Positions 32,343 to 44,817 of a stretch of 64,000 nt of DNA are shown here, piece by piece (positions within the stretch are counted from its first letter, which is position 1; the number at the start of each line of letters is the position of its first letter). The DNA comes from Capra hircus (Eukaryota > Chordata > Mammalia > Artiodactyla > Bovidae): contig NC_030819.1 in NCBI RefSeq assembly GCF_001704415.2, forward strand, positions 37,132,575-37,196,574, in the 5' to 3' direction. The translations under genes were made by a program, and so were the position numbers. The notes under the pieces are model-generated. The model had not been told where the DNA came from and did no database searches. It saw only the letters and a program-made list of their open reading frames with translations.

Positions 32343-35300
32343 TACTCAATTATAATTCCACAGTGAAGGTCCATGGGGCACCTACCATGTGCCAAGAATG
32401 AAATGAGATGCTGGGTACACAAAGGAGAAGCAATCTTTTCTATCTCGCGAGAGCTTTCAGTTTCTCTTGAACTGCTATGTATGGAGTAGGTTTTCATCAA
32501 GCACAGAAAAGTAGAAGCATGTGATAACATGAGGATGGCTGCACATCCCAGTTTGCCAAAGACACTCCAGGCGTATGCCTCCTGCCCTGGGGTAATTATC
32601 AATCGCACTTCTGTGCATTCTCCAACGTTCCCTAGCTTGTCACTAACAAATGAGGAACCTTGCAGAGATTTAAAATATGAGTTAAAGGAGAGAGACCACT
32701 AACCTGGGCAAGATAGTCAGAGACTTTGACCCAGGGCTGGGGCCATGATGACAGAGGGGAGCAAACAGCAGCAGTTTCTCCATCTTTTCGAAACAGCTTC
32801 CCCACCTCCTTTGGGAGAATGTCTCCTTCCTGGCCCTTTATGTAAATTAAGGGCACTCTGTTTTCTAGAAGCCAAGGGGTGGAATGAGATCAATGAGCCA
32901 CTGAGACACTCTCTCCTGGAACTCTGCCCCTGGAGCAGAATGAGAAGATGAGAGAAGACGGGGCGGGGGTTGGGGAATGGGAAGCTTGGAGAAAGAAATC
33001 TCGCAGCAGTGAGTTTCACCATGTGGTTCCTGCTGCAGAGACCCCCAGAAAGGCCTGGGTCCTGCGGTCCGGGAGTCGGTTTCTTCAGCCTTTCTGTCAT
33101 TCTGTGAGTTTCCTAATAGCCTTCCAATAAATATCTTTTTGGTTTACAGTAGCCAGAGTTGGGTTTCCTCCACTCACAACAAATGAACCCACATTGATCC
33201 CAATGTTTTGTCAAGAGGCCATACTTACAGATGAAGGGGATAAAGGAAGGAGGAATGACACACTCACTAGCCAGCACTTTCCTTTTTCGCTCTGTATCTT
33301 CACCATTACTTTTGTACGTGAACACCATGCCATAATCTCCTTCCATCACCGCATCACTGTAAAATGCTCTATCTGCTTCATTGCTTATTTTTCAACCATC
33401 ATGTACGTATACTCACAAATGGAGGTGTGCTCTGTAAAAAGATAATTGTGAGTAGTGACTTTGAAGGTCTTGCCTCTGCCTCTGAGAGTCCCCTAGCCCT
33501 CCTGTGTTGGTTCCAATGCTGCTGCAGGGGCTGCAAAAAAGGGCTAGGATTTGACACAAACAACACATACTTCTCAAACAGACCTTTTCTTGGAGCTTAT
33601 TTGTCAATGAAATGAATGCGTGTGGGTGACCTGAAAGAAGTTTTTATTGAGGCACTGTTCTCCTTTAAACCATTCGAGGCACAGAGTGATGGCTCTGCCG
33701 TTCTAAGGGCTAGAGGGTGCTGAGCAGCAATCTAAGGCGGGTAGCACACACGCTTGCTTCAGGTGGGGAGGCAAAGGAAAATTGGGGAGGGCAAGCCTGC
33801 ACACCCCGCGATTGGCTGGATTTTGATGCAGCAAACACTCTAACGTCCTGAAATATGGGATGCAGGAAGTCTCCACAGATGCACTCTGCTGCAGTTCTTG
33901 AAAGGCAGGAACAAATTTAAACTGGGTTTTGTAAAAACAAATGACATCATTCCTGCACGCTCTTCTGAAAAGCTGCAGCCCCAATGGAACATTTTCCCCC
34001 TTTGCTCTTTTCTGTGTCCCACTGCAGGGCTTCAGGTTTTGATGAGCACATTTCACTGGCTAAATCTTGCAGGGAATAACCTTTCATCACTTGCCTCTAA
34101 AAATAATAAAATCCGAGAAGAAAATATAGAGGCACACGTAAAAGTTCGTTTAAACTCACATTTCATCTCCCTGCACTGTTATCGAGAGACATGACAGCAC
34201 TTGGGAAGAATTCTAGGGATGCGAAGGGAACAATAACAAAATGCTGTTTGGGGGACTGTCATCATGGAAATTATAGCACTGATTTATTTTGGGTGGCCTT
34301 CACTGTACAGTGGGTGGTGTGGGTGACTGGGAGACTAGGATTTCCATGTAGGGATTTTTCAGAGTTTGCATTGTTAGCTGCAAAAGTAATCAGGGATCTG
34401 GAATAGTAACAGTAGTCAGTTAAGAGTTATACTGAAATACTGTTCCCCATTGTAGAATTCTATATTAAAAAAACGCAAGTTTAAAAGATTTTGTAAGACA
34501 CAGCAGAGTTAGCTGACTTTAAGAATGTGGTTTTTTCATCTTCAGAAGCTAGATACTAGAAATGCAGTAGTGAATCATCAACATATCAGAGTGTGATGGA
34601 AATTTTCTCACCAAAAAAATAATTGTTTAAGCACTGTCTTTAGGTAATGGACATCCCAGGAAGTTCCTTATTTGTCAATGTCAGTCTCATAGGAGCAAGT
34701 CCATGAGCAAGAACAGTGAGAACTCACCCAGGTAGGAATCCAACCTGGTTTTCTCAATCCCACCCCAAAACGCAGACCCAATTATTCACTTTCCTAAAAC
34801 CAGCTCCCACAGCTAATTCTGGAAACAGCTTTTCTTTTTTGAGCAGACTATTAAAAATCTTTTTAGTTCAGTTTTATTCAGTATTATGATGAGATGGCAA
34901 ACAAGAAATGAATTTTATCTTAAAAATGACATTCAGTGACGTCTAAGCTGAGGTTTGATACCACTACCTCTCAAACGTATGGAAAAATTTTTTTTAGGAA
35001 GGCAATATGATGATTTTCTTTCTCTCTGAAATGAAGCTAGCCTATGGAGACCCTTAAGGAGAAATGGAGAAACAAGTCCACACATACACCCCTACCCTAC
35101 CCCTTAATATTAATTTTATATCTCTGTTTTTGATTCTTGGTTCTCCATACACTCGCTTTGACCGTCAAAGCCTAGAGGTCATCTTTGAGAACCACACTCT
35201 TATTTATGCTGTCATGAATCAAATGATGGCTACTATGCAGACCCAAATAAAGTCACATGTGAGCAATCAGAACAATCTCTAACTAGAGCTACATTTAGGT

Positions 35301-35359
35301 AGTCAGGAAACACAAGAGACTATTTTCTTACTTTTAAGGATACCATTTACTTATTTTCC
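32343..35359. other. Repeat-poor single-copy block, 3.0 kb
   Basis: No interspersed repeat recognised. Frames of 127 (32717-33100, minus) and 117 codons (33703-34056, minus) lack any known domain, and their composition looks like chance. CpG sites are sparse. Confidence 0.45.
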
Positions 35360-35575
35360 TTGTCCTCTTGGCTCAGACAGTAAAGAATACACCTGCAATA
35401 TAGGAGACTTGGGTTTGATCCTTGAGTCAGGAAGATCCCCTGGAGAAGGGAATGGCAACCCACTCCAGTGTTCTTGCCTGGAGAATTTCATGGACAGAGG
35501 AACCTGGCGGCTACAGTCCACAGGGTCAAAAAGTGTCAGACATGACTGAACGACTAACACTTCCATTGTCCTCTT
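35360..35575 (+). mobile_element. Bov-tA SINE with 10-bp target-site duplication
   Basis: Sense copy, TTGGCTCAGACAGTAAAGAA to GACATGACTGAACGACTAAC. TTGTCCTCTT at 35360-35369 and 35566-35575. Confidence 0.93.
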
Positions 35576-36399
35576 CTTCAAAATTTCCCTCTCATTCTGA
35601 AAGAAATTTTTTTTAATATTTTTCTGCATTATTTTCTCCATTCAACTGAAATGGTTTCCACTCAAAAAGGAAACCCAACTAGGTCTTCACATGGAATTAA
35701 GGAATTTCTTCTTAGTGTAATCAGATACTATGATACTTTTTATACATAGATGAAATCTGCTTTATTCTATCCAGTCTATGAAAAGAAGAAGAGAGAACTC
35801 TCTAGCATTTCTCTCTCTTTCTGACTTTCTAGTAGACTCTCTCTTTCTTATTTTGTCATCTTTTACCTCCCCTGGACTGCTGGAGCTGAAAAAACAGAAT
35901 TAGAAGCTTGAGGCCATTGTTGCTGCTCTTGCCCTCCTTTGGGCCAAAGTCACCTGAGCTTTAAAAAACAAATAAACAAAAAAAAAGTGGGTTTTTTAAA
36001 AATATTTTTAAAGAAGAAGTAAAAAACAGGAAGGCCACTTGACAGTTTCTAAGGTCTACTCTCTTTGCTTTGAAGTCCCTCCCTGGCATGCACATGCTGT
36101 CGGAATTTCCCTTCAAAATGTATCTTACTGGCACTTAAAACTGAGAGTTTATAAAAAGAGATGAAGTTTTAGGAGTTATGAAGAAACTTTAATGTGCTTT
36201 TGCTGATAGTTGCTGCATAATCTAAAACAAGTTAATGGCATTTAGAATCAAATAGACATTCTGCCATTAATTAAATTTGCCCAAATTTTTATAGGAAAGA
36301 ACTCCATGATGCTGATGTAATCATGTATATGTTCTACTCCAATTTATAAGGAAAGCAAATTAAAAGGTATTTTGAGAGGTATAGATGAGGTGCAAGAAC
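35576..36399. other. Single-copy DNA
   Basis: AT-rich; AAAAAACAAATAAACAAAAAAAA near 35963 is low-complexity. Nothing else seen. Confidence 0.4.
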
Positions 36400-37292
36400 A
36401 GAAGAGGGTAAGTCAGATCCCATGGCTCTTTTGTTCAGAACTTTCCATGGCTTCCCATCTCTTGGCCAAAAAAAAGCCCAGTGCCCTTGCTGCTGCAGCT
36501 GCTGCTAAGTCATTTCAGTCATGTCCGACTCTGTGCGACCCCAGCCCACCAGGCTCCTCCGTCCCTGGGATTCTCCAGCCAAGAACACTGGAGTGGGTTG
36601 CCATTTCCTTCTCCAATCCATGAAAGTGGAGTCGCTCAGTTGTGTCTGACTCTTAGTGACCCTGTGGACTGCAGCCCACCAGGCTCCTCCATCCATGGGA
36701 TTTTCCAGGCAAGAGGACTGGAGTGGGGTGCCATTGCCTTCTCCGAGTGCCCTAGCAAAGGGCCTCAATTTCCATCTGCTCTCTGACCCTCCTTCCTGTC
36801 TCACCTCCACTTCTTCCCTCTGCTTCTCATTCCCTCAATTCCAGCCACACTAAACCTCTTGTTGTTTACTGGACAGCCCAAACATATGTCAGCCTCAGGA
36901 CCTTTGCATAAACTGCTTCCTCTACGTGGAACAGTGTTCATCCACCTCCACAAAACTCCTACATTTCGTTCAGATCTCTGCTCAAATGCTGTCCTTTCCA
37001 TTTGATTTTCTCTGACCACGTTTTATAAACCAGCAGCCTCTACTATCAGTCAATGGTACTTGCTACTTCTAGTATCATGATCCCTTGTAGCCTTTTTATT
37101 TTTTCCAGAGCATGTATAAACATATGACATTGCATGTATTTGTTGATTTACTTATGGTCTGCCCTCCCCCATTGAAAGGCAAACGCCGTTAGAGCATGGG
37201 CTTGGCTTTGCTCCCCAAGTGTCGACAACACCCTGCATAGAGAAGGGCCTCCACAAATATTTGTTGAATAAATGAATGAAGAGTGACTGAAC
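36400..37292 (+). mobile_element. L2 LINE 3' region, interrupted by Bov-A2
   Basis: Clear L2 order: TCAGAACTTTCCATGGCTTCCC, CTCTTGGCC then (after the SINE) CAGCCACACTAAACCTCTTG, CTCAGGACCTTTGCATAAACTG, TTCAGATCTCTGCTCAAATGC, TTTATGGTCTGCCCTCCCCC-like, and the terminal CACAAATATTTGTTGAATAA and ATGAATGA end at about 37285. The best preserved L2 in the window. Confidence 0.85.
36480..36753 (-). mobile_element. Bov-A2 SINE inside L2, 8-bp target-site duplication
   Basis: Reverse BovA dimer from TGCTGCTGCAGCTGCTGCTA to GCCATTGCCTTCTCCG. AGTGCCCT at 36480-36487 and 36746-36753. A short deletion in the first unit removes the ATGGACTGC segment. Confidence 0.94.
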
Positions 37293-37827
37293 TTTCAGCT
37301 TTGAAATCCTGAGATAATTTCATATTTCTAAGTCCTCTTTATTTTTGTGTCTCTGCAGCAAAATCATACATACCTTTGTTCCTAAATCTTAAATCAGTGA
37401 CATTGTAATTAGACATGCTTAACATTAAAATAAAAACTCAGAGGTTTTTCTCATATTTAAAATTGTACATAGATGTTAGTGACATATTTCTTTCAAATAC
37501 AGTCTTCTTTGGGGTTTGTGGTATTATACATATTGCCTTTTCTCTACTTTTCTCGCTTAAAAATTAAAATAGTAGCATTCCATGGTCTTTACAGTGAATT
37601 TTCACACAGTAATTTCCTTGATTGGTTTCAATCTGTGTTTTATTTGGCTCCAGCTCAGGAAGCTCTCCTCCCACTTCTCTTCATTCCTAATGTTTTCCCC
37701 TTTCCTGTCCCTGTCTCTGAAGCCTACAAGCATCTAAAAACTGACCTTGCACATGACAAACACTCCCTAAATGATGTTCATACTAGTTATTATTAAAGAC
37801 AAATGGATTTACTTGTAAAATATATGC
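37293..37827. other. Single-copy DNA
   Basis: Holds a 107-codon frame (37473-37796, plus) with no recognisable domain; otherwise nothing seen. Confidence 0.4.
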
Positions 37828-38046
37828 GTTGTTGTTGTTGTTGTTTAGTCACTAAGTCACATCTGACTTTTGCTATCCCATGGACTGTAGCCTGCCAGGC
37901 TCCTTTGTCCATGGGATTTCCCAGGCAAGAATACTAAAGTGGGTTGCCATGTTCTCTTCCAGGGGATCTTCCCAACTCAGGGATCAAACCAAGGTCTCCC
38001 ACTTTGCTAGGCAGATTCTTTACCAGTTGAGCTACCAGGGAAGCCC
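37828..38046 (-). mobile_element. Bov-tA SINE, full length
   Basis: Reverse copy with a GTTGTTGTTGTTGTTTAG tail, ending GAGCTACCAGGGAAGCCCC. Confidence 0.94.
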
Positions 38047-38147
38047 CAACACAAAGTACTACTTACTGATAAAATCCTGGCATTTCAGCCACTCTTCTTT
38101 TTCCCTACTCCTAACTCTCACATGGATCCGATTCTGTATATAAATAT

Positions 38148-38275
38148 TGTTGTTCAATAGAACTTTCTGCAGTGATGGAAATGTTCTGTATCTGTACTGT
38201 TCAATACAGTAACCACTAGTCACATGAGTCTAAAGCATTTGAAACATGGCTGAATTCTTAATTTCCAGAGGCATC
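38148..38275 (+). mobile_element. MER5A-type hAT DNA transposon (MITE) remnant
   Basis: Matches the first half of MER5A in order: GTTCAATAGAACTTTCTGCAGTGATGGAA, ATGTTCTGTATCTGTACTGT, CAATACAGTAACCACTAGTC, ACATGAGTCT and GCATTTGAAACATGGCTGAA. Non-autonomous, with the right end lost. Confidence 0.8.
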
Positions 38276-39487
38276 TTTAATGAAGAAAAATTTCACTACT
38301 AAACAGGGAAATAGAGGATGATGGTCAGTTTACAATCTATTTCTATATCCTCCTGCAAACCCCATATCCTTATCTTCTCTCAGTCATACACTTTATTACT
38401 GCCAATGGTTTCCAGGCAAGTTTCTTAGAAAAATAAAATAAAATTACTTTGACAGTTATCCCTCAGGTATCTGTAATGAGAGAGTACATGTTTATCAATA
38501 ATAAAATGATGCCAGGACTTCACAATAAGTTTAGGTTTACATTGTACATTGACTCTGCTACTGCAGTTGTACAATAAACTTAATTTTATTCCTGTTGACC
38601 ACATTGTACAGGCCATGATTTCCAGATGACAAAATTCAGAATAGAAAGAGAAAGTGACATCAAGATCTGGAAATCAGACTTCTGAAATATCACAGATATT
38701 TGTATAAAATTTAAATTCTCCCACTTTTGTCAGTTCGCTATTATTACCTATGATAATTGAAAATTAGTTGAAAATCAACAATATTCTTAGCAAGACTGTG
38801 GTTTTAAAACATAGAATTTCAGGCTTATCCAAATGAAGTCTTTCAAAATGTGTTTATAATACTATAGAAGATTCGGTTGATTCTTAAATTTTCGATCTTT
38901 ATAATTACAGAATCCTTCTTTGTATTTTTACAGAGGATTTCTTTTTTATTACTCTGTAGACATCAAGTCTCCACTAAGTTGCTACAAGGACGCCATACCA
39001 GTGAGTAGGACACTAGCCAACAGCCAGGCAAAATACTTTGAAAGTCTAAGGGGAAAACACACTTGTCCAGAGCATAATAGTGTCTACTCGGCACAGTAGT
39101 ACTTTTGAAATACTCCCTGAACAAAACAAATTGAAGAGACAGCAACTATACTCTCCCTGGAGAGCAATAATACACATTGACATAGAGAGTCTGGAAACTT
39201 CAGTAGCAAAGAAACCTGTTGACTTTTTTCAAACTCAGTGTTTCTCTGTGATTATGACCTTAGAACACTTTACATTCTCACTTAACATCTCTTAATAGCC
39301 TAAGGAACTAATGTTCCAGGGAATACACTAGGCATTAAGCATTTTAAGTATCAATTTCCTGTTCCCAAATATTCTGGCTTATTCTAGATGTATATACATA
39401 CATTGAACCAACTTTGAAAACCCTATCAATTCAACAGACTGTCAGCTATGTCTAGGTTAAGAGGTTTCCAAAAGATCAAAGAGACCC
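38276..39487. other. Single-copy DNA, 1.2 kb
   Basis: AT-rich; no recognised family or frame. Confidence 0.4.
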
Positions 39488-39566
39488 TTCAGTTCAGTTC
39501 AGTTCAGTTCAGTTCAGTCGCTCAGTCGTGTCCAACTCTTTGCGACCCCATGAATCGCAGCACGCT
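39488..39566 (-). mobile_element. BovB 3'-terminal stub with (TTCAG)6
   Basis: Six perfect TTCAG units (39488-39517), then the BovB end TCGCTCAGTCGTGTCCAACT and CGACCCCATGAATCGCAGCACG, where the element stops. Only about 79 bases inserted or survive. No target duplication seen. Confidence 0.9.
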
Positions 39567-39779
39567 TAGATAAATAAATAAACTAATAAATAACTTCCAC
39601 TGCGTATTCCTAGAGTCCCCACTGAGAACTTTTCTAACAGTTTTTCATTGCTTTGCCAAGAGGCTTCAAACACATTTGGGGTCACGTTTGCTCTTCAAGC
39701 TACAAATTTGTCACTAATTGTAGATGTAATTAACTATATGATTATTGTCTACAAGTTGGGCTAATAACCTATTGTCTAT

Positions 39780-39974
39780 AGGTTCTTGGGCTTCCCAGGT
39801 GGCACTAGTGGTAAAGAATCTGCCTGCCAAGGCAGGAGATCTAGGAGACGAGGGCAACTCACTCCAGGATTCTTGCCTGGAGTGTCCCATGGACAGAGCC
39901 TGGCGGGCTACAGTCCTTGGGGTATCAAAGAGTCAGACATGACTGAAGTGACTTAGCACACAGTACAGGCTCTT
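39780..39974 (+). mobile_element. Bov-tA SINE with internal deletion
   Basis: Sense copy GGGCTTCCCAGGTGGCACTA to TGAAGTGACTTAGCAC. The segment between the tRNA-like head and CACTCCAGGATTCTTG is shortened (no GATCCCTGG..GAAGATCCCCTGG). AGGTTCTT / AGGCTCTT (39780-39787, 39967-39974) may be the target repeat. Confidence 0.9.
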
Positions 39975-40489
39975 CTAGACAAGATTTCCTCTCCTGAAAA
40001 TACCTAGAGTCTGTTACAAATAGCAGTTCCCAAGACCAGGTAACATACAGTAGTTTTCATGACCAGCCTTACTTCAGCTTGTTTTCTTTGAGACTACAGG
40101 AAAGAGCTCTCCTACGTAATTTAGTTAAGAAAATTATCTGTGTGAGGACTGCCTATGAAACTAATGTGTGACAAAAATGAAAAGTATCTTTGAAAGTCAA
40201 AAAGGCATCATTAAAACGGTTTTCCCTCAGGAAGAAGACTGCCTAATGGCTTCTTCAAAACAAATAATAAGTGAAAAGAAAAGGATTTACAAGGTGTCCA
40301 GATTTTAGAATTTTCCAGTTCTGAGTTATGTTTTATCTACCTAATAATTACTCTCTCCAAACCATTTAAATATGTGACTGTCACAGAGAGTGGCTTTATC
40401 TGTGTCACAAATTCTTCTCTAGCAGAGATCTCTACCCATGATTTTAACCTATATTTAAGAGGAAGCTGAAACCACATTATGACAGCAGA
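39975..40489. other. Single-copy DNA
   Basis: Nothing recognised. Confidence 0.4.
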
Positions 40490-40740
40490 TTGCATGAGAT
40501 AATACTGGGTAGAAGACAAATTGATGTCAGAAAGACATAAGCTCAAATCCCTACTCTAACAATCGTAAACTGTGTGACTATAGAGGATATTTAATTTTTC
40601 TGAATGTCAGTTTCTGTATCTGTGAATTGGGTAGTATATCACCTACAACAAAACATAGTCAAATGAATCTGATGAGACACTACATGTAAATCATTTAAAA
40701 TCGGGCCTGAAAAACAGTAAAATATGTTAAATACACTTGA
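40490..40740 (+). mobile_element. MIR SINE
   Basis: AAGCTCAAATCCCTACTCTAAC, AACTGTGTGACTATAGAGG, TCTGAATGTCAGTTTCTGTATC, TGTGAATTGGGTAGTATATCACCTAC and a CATGTAAATCATTTAAAATCGGGCCTG end follow the MIR order. Confidence 0.8.
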
Positions 40741-41320
40741 AAGTGGGGATTGTTACTCTAAACAATTATTTTGGTCTAAAAGAAATTTCAGAATTATTTT
40801 TTCTATATAGTTTCTGGAATATAATACTCAAGCATCCATCTCTTTAAACTACATACCACATTGACTCCCTTCCTTTATTAAACAAACACTCAAGTTACTA
40901 AGGATCAGGAAATAAGAGAAAGTCCTGCCCACTGAGAGGTCACCACCGAGTTGAAAGACAGCTGAGACCCAGATCATGTTAGCACATCACTGCAAGTGCA
41001 TTATGGGAGAAGGCGGTCACAGTGCTGTGGGAAGACAATGGTAAGTTCTACCCAAGTATGCAGGTTCTGTCTTCTCAGGAAAGAAAGAGGAGAAGCTGTG
41101 CCTTGAAGGATGAAAGGGATTTGCCAAGTGAAGGACTATGGGATGGGTCTTTCGGCAGATGTATCAGGAAAAGCGATGTTCAATGAAGCTAAAGAGTACA
41201 TGTATGTGGCCTGTAGGGAGTGGAGGCAGGACAAGAAGACAGAAGTTCAAAAGTGTTCACATCATAGATTTAAAGGCCAAAAGTGGTCAGACTGGAAAGA
41301 AACAGGGGGGAAAGGTAATT
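40741..41320. other. Single-copy DNA
   Basis: Nothing recognised. Overlapping frames of 60-70 codons near 41110-41329 are unsupported. Confidence 0.4.
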
Positions 41321-41558
41321 AAGTTCTGAACAGGGCCTTCCTGGTGGTTTAGCAGTAGAGAATCTGCCTGCAATGCAGGAAATGCAGGTTTGATCCCTGG
41401 TTTGAGAAGATCCCCTGGAGCAGAAAATGACAACCCACTCCAGTATTCTTGCCTGGAGAATCCCACGGACAGAGTAGCCTGGTGGGCTACAGTCCATGGG
41501 GTCACAAAGAGTCAGACATGACTTGTGACTAAACCACCACCACCAAAGTTATTGAACA
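41321..41558 (+). mobile_element. Bov-tA SINE with target-site duplication
   Basis: Sense copy GGGCCTTCCTGGTGGTTTAG to CATGACTTGTGACTAAACC with a CACCACCAC tail. AAGTTCTGAACA (41321-41332) and AAGTTATTGAACA (41546-41558) are the target repeats, one base longer on the right. Confidence 0.92.
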
Positions 41559-41770
41559 CCTACTGTGGCTGGCATCATACCAGGCACTCCACTACAATTT
41601 TGCATCTAAATCATAGGACAACACTCAGAGATAAGCAGTATCATCTCCATTGTGCAGATGAGGAAAGTGTGGTTTTCTGAAGTTAAGCAAATTGCTCAAA
41701 GTTACATAAAAAGAAATTAAAGAAACTTGGATTCCAGCCCAGGTTTGTTGAAAGAGTCTACACCAACCTC
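41549..41770 (-). mobile_element. MIR SINE
   Basis: Reverse MIR: TATTGAACACCTACTGTGGCTGG, CCATTGTGCAGATGAGGAAA, GTTAAGCAAATTGCTCAAAGTTA, TTGGATTCCAGCCCAGGTTTG. Confidence 0.82.
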
Positions 41771-43284
41771 TATTTTAAGCAAGGGAACCAGCAGGGGGTC
41801 TTTAATCAAGGAAGTGACCTCATCAAAAAGAAAAAAAAAGTGTTTTGGAAGGAAAGTATGTGATAGAATATAAAATGTTGATTTGGAGGAGGAGATGGCT
41901 AGGGATTAGGAGATTAGGTAAAGGTTATAGCAGCTTTGCAGGGGAGAGATGAGGAAGGCTTCAGTGAGCAAGCTCCTGTGCAGATGGAGAGAAAAGAAAC
42001 ACTTCTTAGAGAGACTCCAAAAAATTGGATGTGAATACGCTTCAGAATGAAGTCTCTGAACACAGATATCTTAAAATGTATGTGAGGGAGAATAGTAAAC
42101 TACTTTATTTTAAAATGTTACATTAACTGGGAAGGGCAAACTCAAACTGATGGCATTGTGTCATCTAAACCTGTCTATCCAAAATATGGTCCACAAGCCA
42201 CTGTGTCATTTTCACCTAGAAGTTTGTTGGAAATGCCAAATTTCATGCCTGAGCATTTTAACAAGATCTCCATGTAAAAAAAAGCACTAATCTACAAGAT
42301 CTAAAATTGAAGGTAATAGAGGAGGTAGGTGTCAGAGAAGAGGGGAAATTTTCTTTAAAAATAGGCTCTAAAGCTTGAAATCTATAATCTTTCAAACGCA
42401 TTCTGCTTAGCAATGATCTTATTTCCTATTACTTTTATTATGCTAAGAAGTTTGTAGAAGCAGCAGCCACAGGTGCTGACATAACCAAGTGTAGAAAGCA
42501 GATGCTCCTTCAATTCAGTATTTTATAAAGACTGCCAAATCCAAGCTGTAACCAAATGATTAGGTGGCATTTGATCTGCTCATTTGGAATGTCAGCAAGG
42601 ATAATGCTTACATAAGCGCTATGCTGTCTTATATTGTCCTTCAGTGAGGTACCGGGAAAACAGAAACCCAAATGCAAGTCTATTTCATCATCATGACTGA
42701 CTGAAAGGGGGACAAAACAGAAAGATCTTAAAATATCTTCTGAACTTCGATCCATTCATTCAATCAATACATGTGTATATTAATGTGTGTGTGTGTGATG
42801 TTGAGAAAGTCTTAAACCTTGTCCTGAATTTACGTTTCTGTCCAGTTGTTATAGATCCAAAGTCTCTAGATTGTACGCAATTAATTAGAACCAGAACCAA
42901 GATAGATAGGTTCAGTAAAGCCCGGAAGGGGAAAGAAATGAAAGAAAGGTACACGAGCTAAAATTCTTCACCCAGTTCTTCACCCTGGAATCTCTTCTAA
43001 ACCAGTGGCCCAGTGATTTGTATCAGCTTTCTACCATTCCATCTACCCTGATGACCATTGGCACCTTTTGTAAAGAACATTGGGACCATATATTTTCCTT
43101 GTCTTATAATTTAATCCTTTAAATATGTTGGGCAAATTTAAATATTTCATCTTGGCTCAATAAGAAAAGTTTGTATACATTTTTAACACTGGAAAGAGGC
43201 CACTGTGATGTTTCCTCGTAGGTCCATGCATTCATATCCCTGTAATGGCAATATCCAGGAGAGCATAGGAGTTTCACTGCTGTC
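41771..43284. other. Single-copy DNA, 1.5 kb
   Basis: A short GTGTGTGTGTGTG run at 42784-42797; otherwise nothing recognised. Confidence 0.4.
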
Positions 43285-43790
43285 TTCATCATCATGTTGT
43301 TTGTTATCAAGCTTTTTGGAGAACTTGCTATGATCAGGCAATTGTCTAGGCTCTGGGACACAGAGGTGAGCAAAACCACTGCTCACACAGACCTGACATC
43401 CAGATGAGTAAAACTGATGTTGAACAAATGGAAAATAAACCATAAAATAATGTGTCTACAAGTGATAAGTGATCATGAAAAAGCATAAATGTGGCACTAT
43501 GAGAAAGAGCAATAGGGATGCTGTTTTAGACAGGGTGTTGAGTCAGATTTCTCCAAGGAGTAGATATTTAAGCTGAGGCCTGAATAAAATAAAGAGGTTA
43601 GACTTCTGAGGAGTGGCATTCCAGGCAAAAGAAGCTGCAAAGTTCTTTGGGCAGAAGTGCATTAGGCCTGTTTGGGAAATTCCTAGGTCAACATCCTGGA
43701 ACAAAGGGCTCTGGAAGAGGAGAGGAAATGATCAACCAGGTGCCATCATGTAGGTCCTTGACAAACCCTGAAGGTCATAATAGAGTTAAA
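43285..43790 (-). mobile_element. L2 LINE 3' region
   Basis: Reverse-complement L2 in order: AATTGTCTAGGCTCTGGGAC, ACAGAGGTGAGCAAAACCAC, GCTCACACAGACCTGACATCC, TAAGCTGAGGCCTGAATAAA, GCATTCCAGGCAAAAGAAGC and CAAAGTTCTTTGGGCAGAAG (the reverse of the CTCAGGGCCTTTGCACT region), then AGGTCCTTGACAAACCCTGAAGG. Confidence 0.72.
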
Positions 43791-43859
43791 ACAAAAACAA
43801 AGAAATCTTTCATACACTGAGACAATTCTTGAGTCTTTCATACACTACATATACTACAC

Positions 43860-44065
43860 TGACAAAACTTACCTACATTACTCAGGCTAATCCTCACAGT
43901 AATCCTATATATGGGCATCTCATTATCCTTCAAGAAAAATGACACCTAGATTAATGAACATGACCAAGATCAGACAGCTACTAAGTGCTGGAGCTGGAAT
44001 TTGAACTCAGGTCTGTCTGAGACCAGAGGCCATGATACTTTCCACAATGCAGTTATGACAGCTGG
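43860..44065 (-). mobile_element. MIR SINE
   Basis: Reverse MIR: CTAATCCTCACAGTAATCCTAT, AAGATCAGACAGCTACTAAG, TGCTGGAGCTGGAATTTGAA and CTCAGGTCTGTCTGAGACCA. Confidence 0.82.
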
Positions 44066-44520
44066 ATCTCTGGCATCAAAATTTATATACAGTTAATTAC
44101 TAGAAATACTGTGATATTTAAGTGAAACAGACATGACTGTGGTTCCTTCTACATTTAACAACAGGGTAGAACTATATTCTCTAGTCTTTACCACAATTAA
44201 ATTTTATTTTTGGTCACATTTTCATGCACTCAACACAGTAGGATTCCCATTGAATGAGCAAAGCCCACAATGATTTGGTATAAGCATTTACTTAAATTAT
44301 TAGATAATCAAATCTTTATAATATCTAGTTAACCTCTCATCCAAATCAGCAGACAATAAGCCCTCATACACAGCTGTGAAGACAATCTTGTTTCAGAAAT
44401 ATTTGATACTGGGTACTGAATTTAAGCAATGGATTTTCAAAATATTTGATAGTTCCTACTTCCTTATTTACACCATCAGTTAATTTGTGCACCTGTTTTT
44501 CTAAATTTAATCTCACAATA
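44066..44520. other. Single-copy DNA
   Basis: Nothing recognised. Confidence 0.4.
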
Positions 44521-44817
44521 GGTTTTCAAATGGAGAAGGCAATGGCACCCCACTCCAGTACTCTTGCCTGGAAAATCCCATGGATGGAGGAGCCTGGTAG
44601 GCTGCAGTCCATGAGGTCACTAAGAGTCGGACACGACTGAGTGACTTCACTTTCACTTTTCACTTTCATGCATTGGAGAAGGAAATGGCAACCCACTCCA
44701 GTGTCCTTGTCTGGAGAATCCCAGGGACGGGGGACCCTGGTGGGCTGCCATCTATGGGGTCGCACAGAGTTGGACATGACTGAAGCGACTTAGCAGCAGC
44801 AGCAGCAGGTTTTCAAA
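44521..44817 (+). mobile_element. Bov-A2 SINE with 10-bp target-site duplication
   Basis: Body 44531-44807, TGGAGAAGGCAATGGCACCC to GCGACTTAGCAGCAGCAGCA. GGTTTTCAAA at 44521-44530 and 44808-44817. Well preserved. Confidence 0.96.

Noticed and set aside
32717..33100. 127-codon minus-strand frame
   Set aside because: No recognisable domain, no splice or start context, and a length within chance expectation.
33703..34056. 117-codon minus-strand frame overlapping two others
   Set aside because: Several unrelated frames overlap here on both strands, typical of non-coding sequence.
37473..37796. 107-codon plus-strand frame rich in hydrophobic residues
   Set aside because: Composition follows the T-rich DNA. 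No membrane-protein family recognised.
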